This document shows, one piece after another, positions 1 through 7,921 of a stretch of 57,098 nucleotides of DNA (within the stretch, counting starts at the first letter, position 1; each line of letters opens with the position of its first letter). The notes under the pieces are model-generated. The model saw only the letters and a list, made by a program, of their open reading frames with translations, searched no databases and was not told the DNA's origin. This DNA comes from B46-G9 sp964581175. GTDB lineage: Bacteria; Desulfobacterota; DSM-4660; Desulfatiglandales; Desulfatiglandaceae. Location of the stretch: NCBI GenBank assembly GCA_964581175.1, contig CAZONI010000017.1, forward strand, positions 1-57,098, written 5' to 3'. The position numbers and the translations under genes are program-made.

Positions 1-469
1 GCCCCCTGATAATCTCCACCAGCTTCATCATTGGAACCGGGTTCATGAAATGCATACCGATGACCAGTTCAGGTCTCCGGGTTGCGCTCGCAATCCTGGT
101 AATTGAAATGGAGGAGGTATTTGATGAGAGAATTACTCCCTCCCTGCATTGCCGGTCAAGCTCTTCGAATATCTGCAGCTTGACGGTCTCGTTTTCGGTC
201 GCCGCTTCCACGACGAAGTCTGCCTTGACCATATCTTTGAAAGAGGTGGATGCCTCGATTGCAGCAAGGATTTCATCTTTCCGTGCGTCTGTTAAAAGCT
301 CTTTTTTTATCATCCTGGCCAGGCTTTTCTCTATGGTTGCAAACCCTCTCTCCACGAATTCATCCTTGACGTCATTCATGATCACTTCAAGACCGTTCAT
401 CGCTCCGACTTGTGCGATGCCTGAGCCCATTTGCCCTGCACCGACCACACCAAGGGTCTTCATCTCCAT
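1..469 (-). CDS. 3-hydroxyacyl-CoA (3-hydroxybutyryl-CoA) dehydrogenase, 5' part only
   Basis: This is the N-terminal 156 codons of an NAD-dependent 3-hydroxyacyl-CoA dehydrogenase, which interconverts 3-hydroxyacyl-CoA and 3-ketoacyl-CoA in beta-oxidation or butyrate metabolism. The translation opens with the Rossmann motif GAGQMGSGIA and continues to SSNTSSISIT and GMHFMNPVPMMKLVEII, the family's conserved active-site region with its catalytic His. The gene runs off the left edge, so the C-terminal helical domain is not visible. The start at 469 has an AGGAGGT ribosome site seven bases upstream; a second ATG two codons later is possible. It sits just downstream of the universal stress gene on the same strand. 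The call is firm; chain-length preference cannot be read. Confidence 0.9.
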   Translation of the reverse strand, partial: MEMKTLGVVGAGQMGSGIAQVGAMNGLEVIMNDVKDEFVERGFATIEKSLARMIKKELLTDARKDEILAAIEASTSFKDMVKADFVVEAATENETVKLQIFEELDRQCREGVILSSNTSSISITRIASATRRPELVIGMHFMNPVPMMKLVEIIRG

Positions 470-490
470 CTCTTCCACCTCCGGCTGGCG

Positions 491-943
491 TTATTCTTTC
501 TTCTCGTGAGAACGGACAATCATTACCGAACATTGTGCCTTATGGGCAACTCTTTTTGCCACACTCCCAAAAAATACCAGACCCGCTCCTGACAGGCCAT
601 AGGAGCCCATTATGACCAGATCCACATCCTGTTCCTCAAGGAATTGCAAAATTTCAGTGGATACGTGTCCATCCCGAACAATGAGTTCGGACTGTATGCC
701 CTCTCCTATTCTGCTTGCGTATTCCTGCTGCATACGCTCCTCGATATCCAAGATTAGAGACTTATCCGGTTCCGTGGGTACCACCCACTCCGCCTCTGTC
801 AAGAGAGGATTTATCAGAGGGGGGAGCACATGCACGACAAACAGTTTCGCTGAATATTTTTCCGCCATTTCCAGGGCCACAGTGAAAGCTGCCTCGGCAT
901 TCCTGGAGAAATCAACACAACAAGCAATCCTTCTTATACCCAT
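491..943 (-). CDS. Universal stress protein, UspA family
   Basis: A 150-residue single-domain Usp, a cytoplasmic nucleotide-binding stress protein. It has the N-terminal IACCVDFS strand, then VVHVLPPL. Near the C-terminus is a complete ATP-binding signature of form G-x2-G-x9-G-S (GSYGLSGAGLVFFGS), followed by VAHKAQCSVMIVR. That puts it in the ATP-binding Usp branch. The frame is open further upstream, but the ATG at 943 has AGGAGAGG about ten bases before it and the protein then begins MGIRRIACC as usual for the family. It lies 21 bases upstream of the hydroxyacyl-CoA dehydrogenase and may be cotranscribed with it. The stress that induces it cannot be read from the sequence. Confidence 0.9.
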   Translation of the reverse strand: MGIRRIACCVDFSRNAEAAFTVALEMAEKYSAKLFVVHVLPPLINPLLTEAEWVVPTEPDKSLILDIEERMQQEYASRIGEGIQSELIVRDGHVSTEILQFLEEQDVDLVIMGSYGLSGAGLVFFGSVAKRVAHKAQCSVMIVRSHEKKE

Positions 944-1221
944 GATGTCATCCTCTCTCCTATCCATAATGAATTGAAAAACCTCTGATCCGCCGTCAAT
1001 GCATCATCTCCGTCCATCCGCCTTCTTCACACCCGGATGAAATTTGACGCTCGATTTGGACAAGAATCGTGTTCGTGGACTTTTTCACTCTTTTCGTGTA
1101 TGGTAATACTCAAGGTCAGTCGCTTCATCCACCGGTTATCCTCCGCCTTTCATTGGTCTTGATACTATATGATGATCGGGAAAAGATCAATGATCTCTTT
1201 CTCAGGACTTTGCCTTTGGTT

Positions 1222-1551
1222 ATGCATGATGACATCGTTGTCTACGAACATCCCAATCCCCACATGAGGAGTTTTTTCATCGGTGTCTCCTTCTGGCCGC
1301 CCCGGGTCGAGGTCTTTCACAAAACGCCTCTGGATACTTCCCGGGAAAACGTGAAAAGCCTGGGGAACATCGGCGTGCGGATGGCAAAGGAATTACTCGA
1401 GATCCCGGGCCTTAGGGAACTCATGATGCGGCCGGGGGAAATCCTGGTCAAAAAGGATCGTGCCGTCACCTGGCAGGACATTGAGCCGGAAGTACTAAAA
1501 ATAGTTCAAAGGGCCTTGAGAAAACAACATATCCACCTTGTGAAACGCTGA
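1222..1551 (+). CDS. Small protein with Nfu/NifU N-terminal-like domain
   Basis: About 109 residues. The segment from about residue 55 (AKELLEIPGLRELMMRPGEI, then LVKKDRAVTWQDIEPEVLKI) follows the pattern of the Nfu N-terminal domain: a helix, IPG-hydrophobic, a strand ending in V-K-K and a W-x-x-[IL]-x-P-x-[VI]-L helix. That domain normally precedes an iron-sulfur scaffold with a CxxC motif; no Cys is present here, so the protein cannot itself hold a cluster. The frame is open from 1069, but the upstream 51 codons look non-protein-like. No good ribosome site marks the ATG at 1222, and TTG codons just upstream are alternatives. Function is inferred only from the fold pattern. Confidence 0.55.
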   Translation: MHDDIVVYEHPNPHMRSFFIGVSFWPPRVEVFHKTPLDTSRENVKSLGNIGVRMAKELLEIPGLRELMMRPGEILVKKDRAVTWQDIEPEVLKIVQRALRKQHIHLVKR

Positions 1552-1706
1552 CTTGAAAGAGGGGTCAGGGGGGAGCGTTTTGGATTGACAACTGGTGGCT
1601 CCCTTGCCAGAATCGATCGAGGAAATGCTGCAGATGTGCCCGGTTGCTGACACTCTGCCGGCATTGCACTTTGATTGGATGAACAGGAGAAAAAGGAGAT
1701 ACCTTA

Positions 1707-2402
1707 ATGAATCTTGAATTTATCCAGGCACGCGATCTTCCTGACGCGTGGTTTCAGTGTGTCTACAAGCTGCTGGAGACAGGACATGAATATACCATTG
1801 AAAGAGGGAGTTATGAGGGCCAGAAACGCCTTGAATTCGATTACATAACGGTCCATATCAAATACCCTGGAGTCAGGCCCCTCCTGCCCGACATTCCTCC
1901 TGCTCTGGGTATCCCGAATCCCGTTGCAGAAGGCTACTTGGAGGAATATCTTCCCTATCTGATGACGTCCATGAAGCAGCCCGGTGAAGACTATACCTAT
2001 GGATGGTATCTCGAGAGCCAGATTGGCGAGGTAATCCGTATGTATAAAGAGGACGGATATGGAACCAACCAGGCATTCATGACGGTTGGAGATCCTCAAT
2101 CCATTCACCTGAAGGATCCCCCCTGCCTGCGGGGAATCGACACCCGTATAAAAGACGGAAAACTTCACTTCGTGGTCTATTTCCGGTCATGGGATTTGTG
2201 GAATGGATTTCCTGCGAATCTTGGGGCTATCCAGCTCCTCAAAGAATATATGGCGTCAAGCGTGGGCGTAGAAGACGGAGAAATTATTGCGGCCAGCAAG
2301 GGTCTTCACCTATACGATTACGTGTGGGAACTGGCGAAGCTGAGAACCATGTGTGAAAATCCATCCGCCCTGGCAGGCGGCACGTGTGAAGATGCCGGCT
2401 GA
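1707..2402 (+). CDS. Thymidylate synthase, archaeal-type (ThyA superfamily)
   Basis: A 231-residue protein resembling the short archaeal thymidylate synthases that methylate dUMP to dTMP with methylenetetrahydrofolate. Visible active-site features are: TYGWYLE (the YG loop); DPPCL with the nucleophilic Cys near residue 139; FRSWDLWNGFPAN, matching the RSxD...G.P.N nucleotide-binding segment; and LHLYDY, matching the HxY pair. The bacterial N-terminal helix is not evident, so this is not canonical ThyA. The ATG at 1707 follows AGGAGATACCTTA, a good ribosome site. The 3' end overlaps the probable rlmN start. dut lies in the same window at 46.8 kb, consistent with dTMP supply. A dCMP hydroxymethylase relative is a less likely alternative. 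Confidence 0.72.
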   Translation: MNLEFIQARDLPDAWFQCVYKLLETGHEYTIERGSYEGQKRLEFDYITVHIKYPGVRPLLPDIPPALGIPNPVAEGYLEEYLPYLMTSMKQPGEDYTYGWYLESQIGEVIRMYKEDGYGTNQAFMTVGDPQSIHLKDPPCLRGIDTRIKDGKLHFVVYFRSWDLWNGFPANLGAIQLLKEYMASSVGVEDGEIIAASKGLHLYDYVWELAKLRTMCENPSALAGGTCEDAG

Positions 2403-3429
2403 CCTTAAAGGCTTCGATTCCCCGGAGATAGAACACTGGGCCCTGGAGCGCGGGTTTCCCGCGTATAGAGGGCGCCAGATCCACTCCTGGCTTTTTAGAC
2501 GTCTCGCCGGTTCTTTCGATGACATGACCGATCTGCCGAAATCCCTTCGGTCCTTTCTCTCTCATGAGGCCACCATGAATCACCTGGTTCTGGTTGACCT
2601 CCTGCACTCCGGGGATGAGACCAGAAAGTACGTCTTCGAGCTGACCGACGGCCACAGGATTGAATCAGTGCTGATTCCGGAACGGGAGCACTGGACCCTC
2701 TGCATCTCGTCCCAGGTGGGCTGTGCCATGGGATGCAGTTTCTGCCTCACGGGGAAGCGGGGCCTCAAGCGAAATTTGTCCACCGCCGAGATTGTGGATC
2801 AGGTCATCCAGGTGAGACGTTCCATGGAATCACCTGAACGCCTGACCAATGTCGTTCTCATGGGGATGGGCGAACCTCTCGCAAATTATGAAAATGTGAT
2901 CAAGGCTGTTCGTCTCCTGGTGAGCGCAACGGGGATGAATTTCTCCCATCGAAAAATTACCTTGTCCACAAGCGGCCTGGTCCCGGAGATAATCCGGTTT
3001 GGCAGGGACATTACGATTAATCTCGCTGTCTCCCTGAACGCAGCCGATGATGAGACGCGCAGCATGCTGATGCCGGTGAATCGCCGATATTCCCTGGACA
3101 AACTGCTCGATGCATGCAGGATCTTTCCGCTCCCCAACAGGCGCATGATTACATTTGAGTACATTTTGATCGACGGAATCAATGACAGCAAACGAGATGC
3201 CCTTCGTCTCGTCAAAGTACTGTCAGGACTCCGGGCCAAGGTTAATCTGATCCCGTTGAATCCTCATGAAGGTTCCCCTTTTTCCCCGCCGCCCACGGAG
3301 AAGATTCTCTGCTTTCAAAAACAACTCATTGACAGGCATCTTACCGCCATCATACGGAAGAGCAAGGGACAGGACATCCTCGCGGCATGCGGGCAATTGA
3401 GCGGAAATCATCCGGCTGCAATCGGCTGA
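2392..3429 (+). CDS. rlmN: Dual-specificity 23S rRNA/tRNA adenine C2 methyltransferase RlmN (radical SAM)
   Basis: About 345 residues. RlmN methylates C2 of A2503 in 23S rRNA and of A37 in some tRNAs by radical SAM chemistry. The cluster motif CAMGCSFC lies near residues 111-118, followed by LTGKRGLKRNL and the VLMGMGEPLANYENV block. The conserved C-terminal Cys that forms the methyl-transfer adduct is in ILAACGQL. The N-terminal helical domain (RGRQIHSWLFRR) is present. The frame is open from a GTG at 2353; ATG 2392 is preferred because it gives usual family length, but it has no strong ribosome site and the gene may be translationally coupled to the thymidylate synthase, which it overlaps by 11 bases. 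Confidence 0.93.
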   Translation: MPADLKGFDSPEIEHWALERGFPAYRGRQIHSWLFRRLAGSFDDMTDLPKSLRSFLSHEATMNHLVLVDLLHSGDETRKYVFELTDGHRIESVLIPEREHWTLCISSQVGCAMGCSFCLTGKRGLKRNLSTAEIVDQVIQVRRSMESPERLTNVVLMGMGEPLANYENVIKAVRLLVSATGMNFSHRKITLSTSGLVPEIIRFGRDITINLAVSLNAADDETRSMLMPVNRRYSLDKLLDACRIFPLPNRRMITFEYILIDGINDSKRDALRLVKVLSGLRAKVNLIPLNPHEGSPFSPPPTEKILCFQKQLIDRHLTAIIRKSKGQDILAACGQLSGNHPAAIG

Positions 3430-3436
3430 AGCCGAG

Positions 3437-3460
3437 CCCTGCAATCAGGGATGTTTTTTT
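3437..3460 (+). terminator. Intrinsic terminator after rlmN
   Basis: Stem CCCTG, loop CAAT, stem CAGGG, then AT-G and a run of seven T, eight bases after the rlmN stop. The stem is short but GC-rich and placed where the thymidylate synthase-rlmN unit should end, 60 bases before hisI. Confidence 0.6.
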
Positions 3461-3520
3461 CTTGCCTTAAAAAATTCCCGTGGGGTAAGCTTTAATACTT
3501 TTGGGCAAGGAGCGATTTTT

Positions 3521-3901
3521 ATGGTCAAACTCGATTTTTCAAAAGGCAACGGTCTCCTTCCTGCGGTCGTGCAGGAACACGAGACGGGGAAGGTGCTGAT
3601 GGTAGCCTACATAAATGAGGCCTCATGGGAAAAGACTCTTGAGACGGGAGAAGCGCATTACTGGAGCCGTTCCCGCCAGGAACTCTGGCACAAGGGAGGC
3701 ACTTCAGGCCATGTGCAGAGGATAAGGAGCATCTTTGTTGATTGCGACAATGACACGGTGCTTTTTCAGGTTCAACAGGTTGGCGGCGCGGCCTGCCACA
3801 CCGGGTATGATACCTGCTTCCACAGGAAGATAGACAAGAACGGCGACGTGGTTATTGTCGGAAACAAGATATTCGATCCTGAAAGGGTATATAAGAAATG
3901 A
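3521..3901 (+). CDS. hisI: Phosphoribosyl-AMP cyclohydrolase
   Basis: A 126-residue HisI that opens the purine ring of phosphoribosyl-AMP, the third step of histidine synthesis. The family core is complete: YWSRSRQELWHKG, then the metal site VDCDNDTVLFQVQQ and the GAACHTGYDTCFHR segment with its Zn-binding Cys residues. It is the monofunctional form; no HisE pyrophosphohydrolase domain follows. AGGAGCG sits eight bases before the ATG. Its stop overlaps the hisG start as ATGA, so the two are translationally coupled. The other his genes are not in the window. Confidence 0.95.
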   Translation: MVKLDFSKGNGLLPAVVQEHETGKVLMVAYINEASWEKTLETGEAHYWSRSRQELWHKGGTSGHVQRIRSIFVDCDNDTVLFQVQQVGGAACHTGYDTCFHRKIDKNGDVVIVGNKIFDPERVYKK

Positions 3902-4770
3902 GAAAATTGAAGCTGGGAATTCCAAAAGGGAGTCTCCAAAAGGCTACTATCGGGCTTTTCGAGAAGTCTGGATGGAAAATTAACGTCAATTCAAGAAGTT
4001 ATTTTCCTGACATAAACGATGATGACATTGAATGCAGCATTTGTCGGGCACAGGAGATGTCCAGGTACGTGGAAAGCGGCACCCTGGACGTCGGGCTCAC
4101 GGGCAAGGACTGGGTTGAAGAAAACGAATCTGACGTGATCGTAATCGATGACCTCATTTACTCCAAGGTGAGCCAGAAACCGGCGCGCTGGGTAGTAGCC
4201 GTGCCGGCCGATTCCGAGATCAGAGATTTGCACGACCTGCGAGGAAAAAAAATTGCCACGGAGCTTCTCCACTTTACGACCCGCTATTTCCAGGAAAGGG
4301 GCATAGATGTCCAGGTTGAATTCTCATGGGGCGCCACTGAGGGAAAAGTCGTTTCAGGTCTGGCCGACGCCGTTGTGGAAGTGACGGAAACAGGGAGTAC
4401 TATTAAGGCCCATGGTCTCAGGATTATTCACGAACTCATGCAGACCAATACCCAGGTGATTGCCAATCGCGACGCATACCAGGACTCCTGGAAGAAGGCA
4501 AAGATGGAGGAAATTGTTCTTCTCCTCAAGGGGGCATTGCGGGCCGAGAACATGGTGGGGCTCAAAATGAATGTTCCGACCAAAAAGATGGATGAAATTA
4601 TTGCTCTTCTTCCTTCGCTGAATGCACCGACGGTCGCAGGCCTCTATAATTCCTCATGGGTCTCCGTGGAGGTCGTGGTGGATTCCAGCATTGTGAGGGA
4701 TCTTATCCCGCAACTCATAAAGGTGGGAGCGCAGGGGATCATTGAATATCCTCTGAACAAACTTATATGA
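3898..4770 (+). CDS. hisG: ATP phosphoribosyltransferase, long form
   Basis: A 290-residue HisG that condenses ATP with PRPP, the committing step of histidine synthesis. The N-terminal LGIPKGSLQ opening, DVGLTGKDWV and the PRPP-loop region EVTETGSTIKAHGL are present. About 80 further residues (from MVGLKMNVPTKK to GIIEYPLNKLI) form the ACT-like regulatory domain of long HisG, so no HisZ partner is needed and histidine feedback is expected. It overlaps hisI by four bases. The unit probably continues into the aminotransferase 54 bases downstream. Confidence 0.95.
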   Translation: MRKLKLGIPKGSLQKATIGLFEKSGWKINVNSRSYFPDINDDDIECSICRAQEMSRYVESGTLDVGLTGKDWVEENESDVIVIDDLIYSKVSQKPARWVVAVPADSEIRDLHDLRGKKIATELLHFTTRYFQERGIDVQVEFSWGATEGKVVSGLADAVVEVTETGSTIKAHGLRIIHELMQTNTQVIANRDAYQDSWKKAKMEEIVLLLKGALRAENMVGLKMNVPTKKMDEIIALLPSLNAPTVAGLYNSSWVSVEVVVDSSIVRDLIPQLIKVGAQGIIEYPLNKLI

Positions 4771-4824
4771 GGGGCGTAAAGCAGAGGGCGTAAGGCTCAA
4801 CTAACGTGATGAAATGAGGATGCC

Positions 4825-5973
4825 ATGCAGACAATGATAACCAGGAAAGCGCTCACGATTCCTCCGTTTATCGTCATGGAGGTCATGGAACGGGCCGGTG
4901 AACTCGAAAAGGAAGGGCGCCATATCATCCATCTGGAGATAGGAGAGCCGGATTTCGGAACTCCCTCCTGTATCTGTGACGCCGCGCGGGAAGCCATGAT
5001 CCGGGGCCAGACACACTACACCCACAGCCTGGGAATCCTCCCCCTGAGAGAAGCAATTTGCACCCATTACCAGGAAAAATACGGAGTCCACATATCGCCT
5101 GAGCAAGTCATCGTCACCTCGGGAACATCTCCCGCGCTCCTCCTGCTTTTTTGCGCCCTCCTGGATCCCGGGGACGAAATCATTCTTTCTGATCCTCACT
5201 ATCCCTGCTACCCGAATTACGCCACCTTCCTGGATGCCAGGCCGGTTTTTGTCAAAGGGGAGGAAAAAGAGGGCTTCCAGTTGAACCCCGAGGAAATCAA
5301 GAAGAAGATCGGCCGCAGAGCAAGGGCTGTCCTTATCAATTCGCCTGGGAACCCCACAGGCAATCTCCTCTCTCCCGAACGAATGGAGGCTATTGCCCGC
5401 CTGGGACTTCCCGTTATTTCCGACGAGATATACCACGGACTGGTTTATGGCCAAGAAGAGCACACGATCCTGGAGTATACCGACAACGCCTTTGTTCTCA
5501 ACGGATTTTCCAAACTCTACGCCATGACCGGCTGGAGGCTGGGGTATGTCATTGCGCCTCGCAGCTTCGTACGGCCGCTTCAGAAGCTGCAGCAGAATTT
5601 CTTCATATCCGCCGGCAGTATCTCCCAATGGGGAGGGCTGGCCGCTCTCACGTGCGCTGAAAGAGATGTAATGCGCATGAGAGAAATCTATGATGAGAGA
5701 CGGCGGTATATGATCAAGCGAATCCGTGCACTCGGCTTCGGTCTTCCCGTGGAGCCCGTCGGAGCTTTCTATGTCTTTGCCAACGCAAAAGAGTTCGGTG
5801 AGAGTTCCTATGGTCTCGCATTTGAAATCCTGGAAAAAGCCGGGGTCGGCGTCAGTCCCGGAATCGATTTCGGGAAAAAGGCGGAGGGTTTTCTCAGGTT
5901 CTCTTACGCCAGCTCCCTGGATAATATAAAAACAGGTCTTGATAGAATTGAAGATTTTTTCTCGCATCGGTAA
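4825..5973 (+). CDS. Pyridoxal-phosphate aminotransferase, class I/II (aspartate aminotransferase-like)
   Basis: A 382-residue fold-type I aminotransferase. Recognisable blocks are GEPDFGTP near the N-terminus, SGTSPALLLLF (cofactor phosphate contacts), NSPGNPTGNL, ISDEIYHGLVYG and the Schiff-base lysine in NGFSKLYAMTGWRLGY. The C-terminal Arg region FLRFSYASS is present. It follows hisG but is not HisC-like; an aspartate or related amino-acid transaminase is more likely. GAGG lies six bases before ATG 4825. Its TAA is immediately followed by the engB ATG. Substrate is unresolved: histidinol-phosphate, branched-chain or aspartate use cannot be separated by eye. Confidence 0.88.
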   Translation: MQTMITRKALTIPPFIVMEVMERAGELEKEGRHIIHLEIGEPDFGTPSCICDAAREAMIRGQTHYTHSLGILPLREAICTHYQEKYGVHISPEQVIVTSGTSPALLLLFCALLDPGDEIILSDPHYPCYPNYATFLDARPVFVKGEEKEGFQLNPEEIKKKIGRRARAVLINSPGNPTGNLLSPERMEAIARLGLPVISDEIYHGLVYGQEEHTILEYTDNAFVLNGFSKLYAMTGWRLGYVIAPRSFVRPLQKLQQNFFISAGSISQWGGLAALTCAERDVMRMREIYDERRRYMIKRIRALGFGLPVEPVGAFYVFANAKEFGESSYGLAFEILEKAGVGVSPGIDFGKKAEGFLRFSYASSLDNIKTGLDRIEDFFSHR

Positions 5974-6582
5974 ATGGACGCACGGTTTATAACAAGCGCC
6001 TTTCGGCAAGAACAATATCCCTCTCCCGATAGACCGGAGATTGCCATTGCCGGGCGGTCTAATGTGGGCAAGTCCTCCCTCATTAACACCCTTGTGCGAC
6101 GTGGAAACCTTGCCAGGACGAGCAGCCGTCCAGGAAGGACGCAGTCGATCAATTTCTTCCTGGTAAACGCAGCAATTTACCTGGTGGATCTCCCCGGCTA
6201 TGGCTACGCCAGAGTTCCTATACAAGTCAAGGCTTCCTGGAAGCAGATGGTGGAAGCCTATTTGAAAACGAGACCCAATCTGAAGGCGGTGGTTGTCATC
6301 CTGGATGTCAGACGGGATCTGTCGCCCGGAGACGGTGACCTGCTCCAATGGCTGAAGCATCACAACGTCACCGCTATTTTGGCGCTTACAAAGGCAGACA
6401 AAATCAGCAGACAACAGGCGAAAACACAGGCAGGCAGGATACTTCAGGCATGCAGAGCATATGCACCCATTGGGCCGGTCCTCTTTTCTTCAAAAACGCG
6501 CGAGGGAAGGGAGGAACTCTGGGAACACATTGGCAGGACCGCGGGACTTACGATCGCTGGGCTTCCAGGCCGTAGGCCTTGA
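5974..6582 (+). CDS. engB: Ribosome biogenesis GTPase EngB (YsxC/YihA)
   Basis: A 202-residue TrmE-Era-type GTPase that assists late assembly of the 50S subunit. The G-motifs are in order: GRSNVGKSS (G1, residues 27-35), the G2 region SRPGRTQS, DLPGYG (G3), TKADK (G4) and FSSKTREG (G5). The ATG abuts the stop of the aminotransferase with no spacer, which suggests coupled translation. The 3' end overlaps the convergent regulator gene on the other strand by 35 bases. Length and motif order are typical. Confidence 0.94.
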   Translation: MDARFITSAFRQEQYPSPDRPEIAIAGRSNVGKSSLINTLVRRGNLARTSSRPGRTQSINFFLVNAAIYLVDLPGYGYARVPIQVKASWKQMVEAYLKTRPNLKAVVVILDVRRDLSPGDGDLLQWLKHHNVTAILALTKADKISRQQAKTQAGRILQACRAYAPIGPVLFSSKTREGREELWEHIGRTAGLTIAGLPGRRP

Positions 6583-7915
6583 TCTTTTTGTGGAGATTGC
6601 TTCTCTCGATGCCGATGGCTTCAGCCGTCTGGGAGATATTCCAGTCGTATTCCCTGAGTTTTGTCTCGAGAAAGGCCTTTTCAAACTGATTTTTTGCCTC
6701 TTTGAGGGTATCGGGCAGAATGCGGGGTTCAAACACCGGTTCCCGTCCCTGGGCCTGATTAAAAGGGGAAGGAATATCACTTGCTTCGATAACCATCCCC
6801 GGGCTCATGATCATCAGCCTCTCCACGAGGTTCTTCAGCTCACGAACATTCCCGGGCCACGGGTACTTCTTCAATAGTTCCATGGCACTGCCGCTCAGCC
6901 GTTTGGGATCGATGTTCGTACTCACCGAAAACTCCGCCAGGAATTCTTCCACGAGCTCGGGAATATCTTCCGCCCGGTCTCGGAGAGGAGGCACCTGTAT
7001 CGGAATGACATTCAGCCGAAAATAGAGATCTTCCCGAAAGGTTCCTTTCTCTATTTCAGACTCCAAATCTTTATTGGTAGCTGCGATCACCCGTACATCC
7101 ACCTCAATGGTCCTCGCCCCTCCTACCCGTTCAAACTTCTGTTCCTGCAGGATACGAAGGGTCTTCGATTGGGCCTTCAGGCTCATATCTCCTATTTCAT
7201 CAAGGAAAATAGTCCCTTCGTGGGCGAGATCGAACTTCCCTTTCCTCATGGTGGCGGCACCTGTGAATGCCCCTTTCTCATGCCCGAACAACTCGCTCTC
7301 GATGAGGTCCTCAGGGATTGCAGCGCAGTTTACCTCCACCATGGGCTTATTGCTCCGCCGACTCAATCGGTAGATATAGTGGGCCACAAGCTCTTTTCCG
7401 GTGCCGTTCTCTCCCGAAATCAGGACCCATGCATTGGTGGGCGCCACGATGCGTATCTGTTCCTTGAGGCGGCGGATAGGTTTGCTGTGCCCGGTAAGCT
7501 TTGATTTTTGCTTGTGTTTCTGCTTCAGAAGATTGATTTCTTCTTCCAACCGGTAATAATCCAGGGCCTTTCGCACCGAGTGGAGCAGCTTTTCCATCGA
7601 AAGCGGCTTTTCAATGAAATCATAGGCTCCCAGTTTGGTCGCTTTGACCGCCGTCTCAATGTTCCCGTGTCCGGACATAATGACCACTTGGAGGTAAGGG
7701 TAAGCCTCTTTTATCTTCACCAGTGTTTCTATGCCGTCCATTCCCGGCATCCAGATGTCCAGGAGAACCAAGTCGGGGATGAGCTGATCAATCTTCTCAA
7801 GGGCTTCTGTACCGCTCTCTGCGTTTACCACCTCAAATCCTTCATCCGACAGGATGCCCTCAACGGATCGGAGAATGCTCGCCTCGTCATCCACCACCAG
7901 AATTGTTCTCGCCAT
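6548..7915 (-). CDS. NtrX-like sigma-54-dependent response regulator
   Basis: A 455-residue NtrC-family activator. Residues 1-120 are a receiver domain with VVDDE, phospho-acceptor D53 and the SGHGNIETAVKATKLGAYDF segment typical of NtrX. The AAA+ domain carries Walker A GENGTGKE (168-175), the sigma-54 contact loop GAFTGA (215-220), Walker B GTIFLDEIGD and the RDRAEDIPEL block. A Fis-type helix-turn-helix ends the protein (WNISQTAEAIGIERSNLHKK). No sensor kinase is adjacent. It starts only six bases after the lpxB stop on the same strand, so it appears to be the last gene of the envelope operon. NtrX regulates nitrogen and envelope genes in other proteobacteria; its targets here are unknown. 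Confidence 0.9.
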   Translation of the reverse strand: MARTILVVDDEASILRSVEGILSDEGFEVVNAESGTEALEKIDQLIPDLVLLDIWMPGMDGIETLVKIKEAYPYLQVVIMSGHGNIETAVKATKLGAYDFIEKPLSMEKLLHSVRKALDYYRLEEEINLLKQKHKQKSKLTGHSKPIRRLKEQIRIVAPTNAWVLISGENGTGKELVAHYIYRLSRRSNKPMVEVNCAAIPEDLIESELFGHEKGAFTGAATMRKGKFDLAHEGTIFLDEIGDMSLKAQSKTLRILQEQKFERVGGARTIEVDVRVIAATNKDLESEIEKGTFREDLYFRLNVIPIQVPPLRDRAEDIPELVEEFLAEFSVSTNIDPKRLSGSAMELLKKYPWPGNVRELKNLVERLMIMSPGMVIEASDIPSPFNQAQGREPVFEPRILPDTLKEAKNQFEKAFLETKLREYDWNISQTAEAIGIERSNLHKKIKAYGLEAQRS

Positions 7916-7921
7916 TCCCTT

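Noticed and set aside
1069..1221. Upstream extension of the Nfu-N-like protein
   Set aside because: The 51 extra residues have no family match and overlap the likely promoter region of the divergent stress gene; no ribosome site precedes 1069.
4801..6414. 537-codon open frame on the minus strand opposite the aminotransferase and engB genes
   Set aside because: Both plus-strand genes have complete family motifs and good starts; the antisense frame has no recognisable motif and spans two genes, as expected of a shadow in GC-rich coding DNA.
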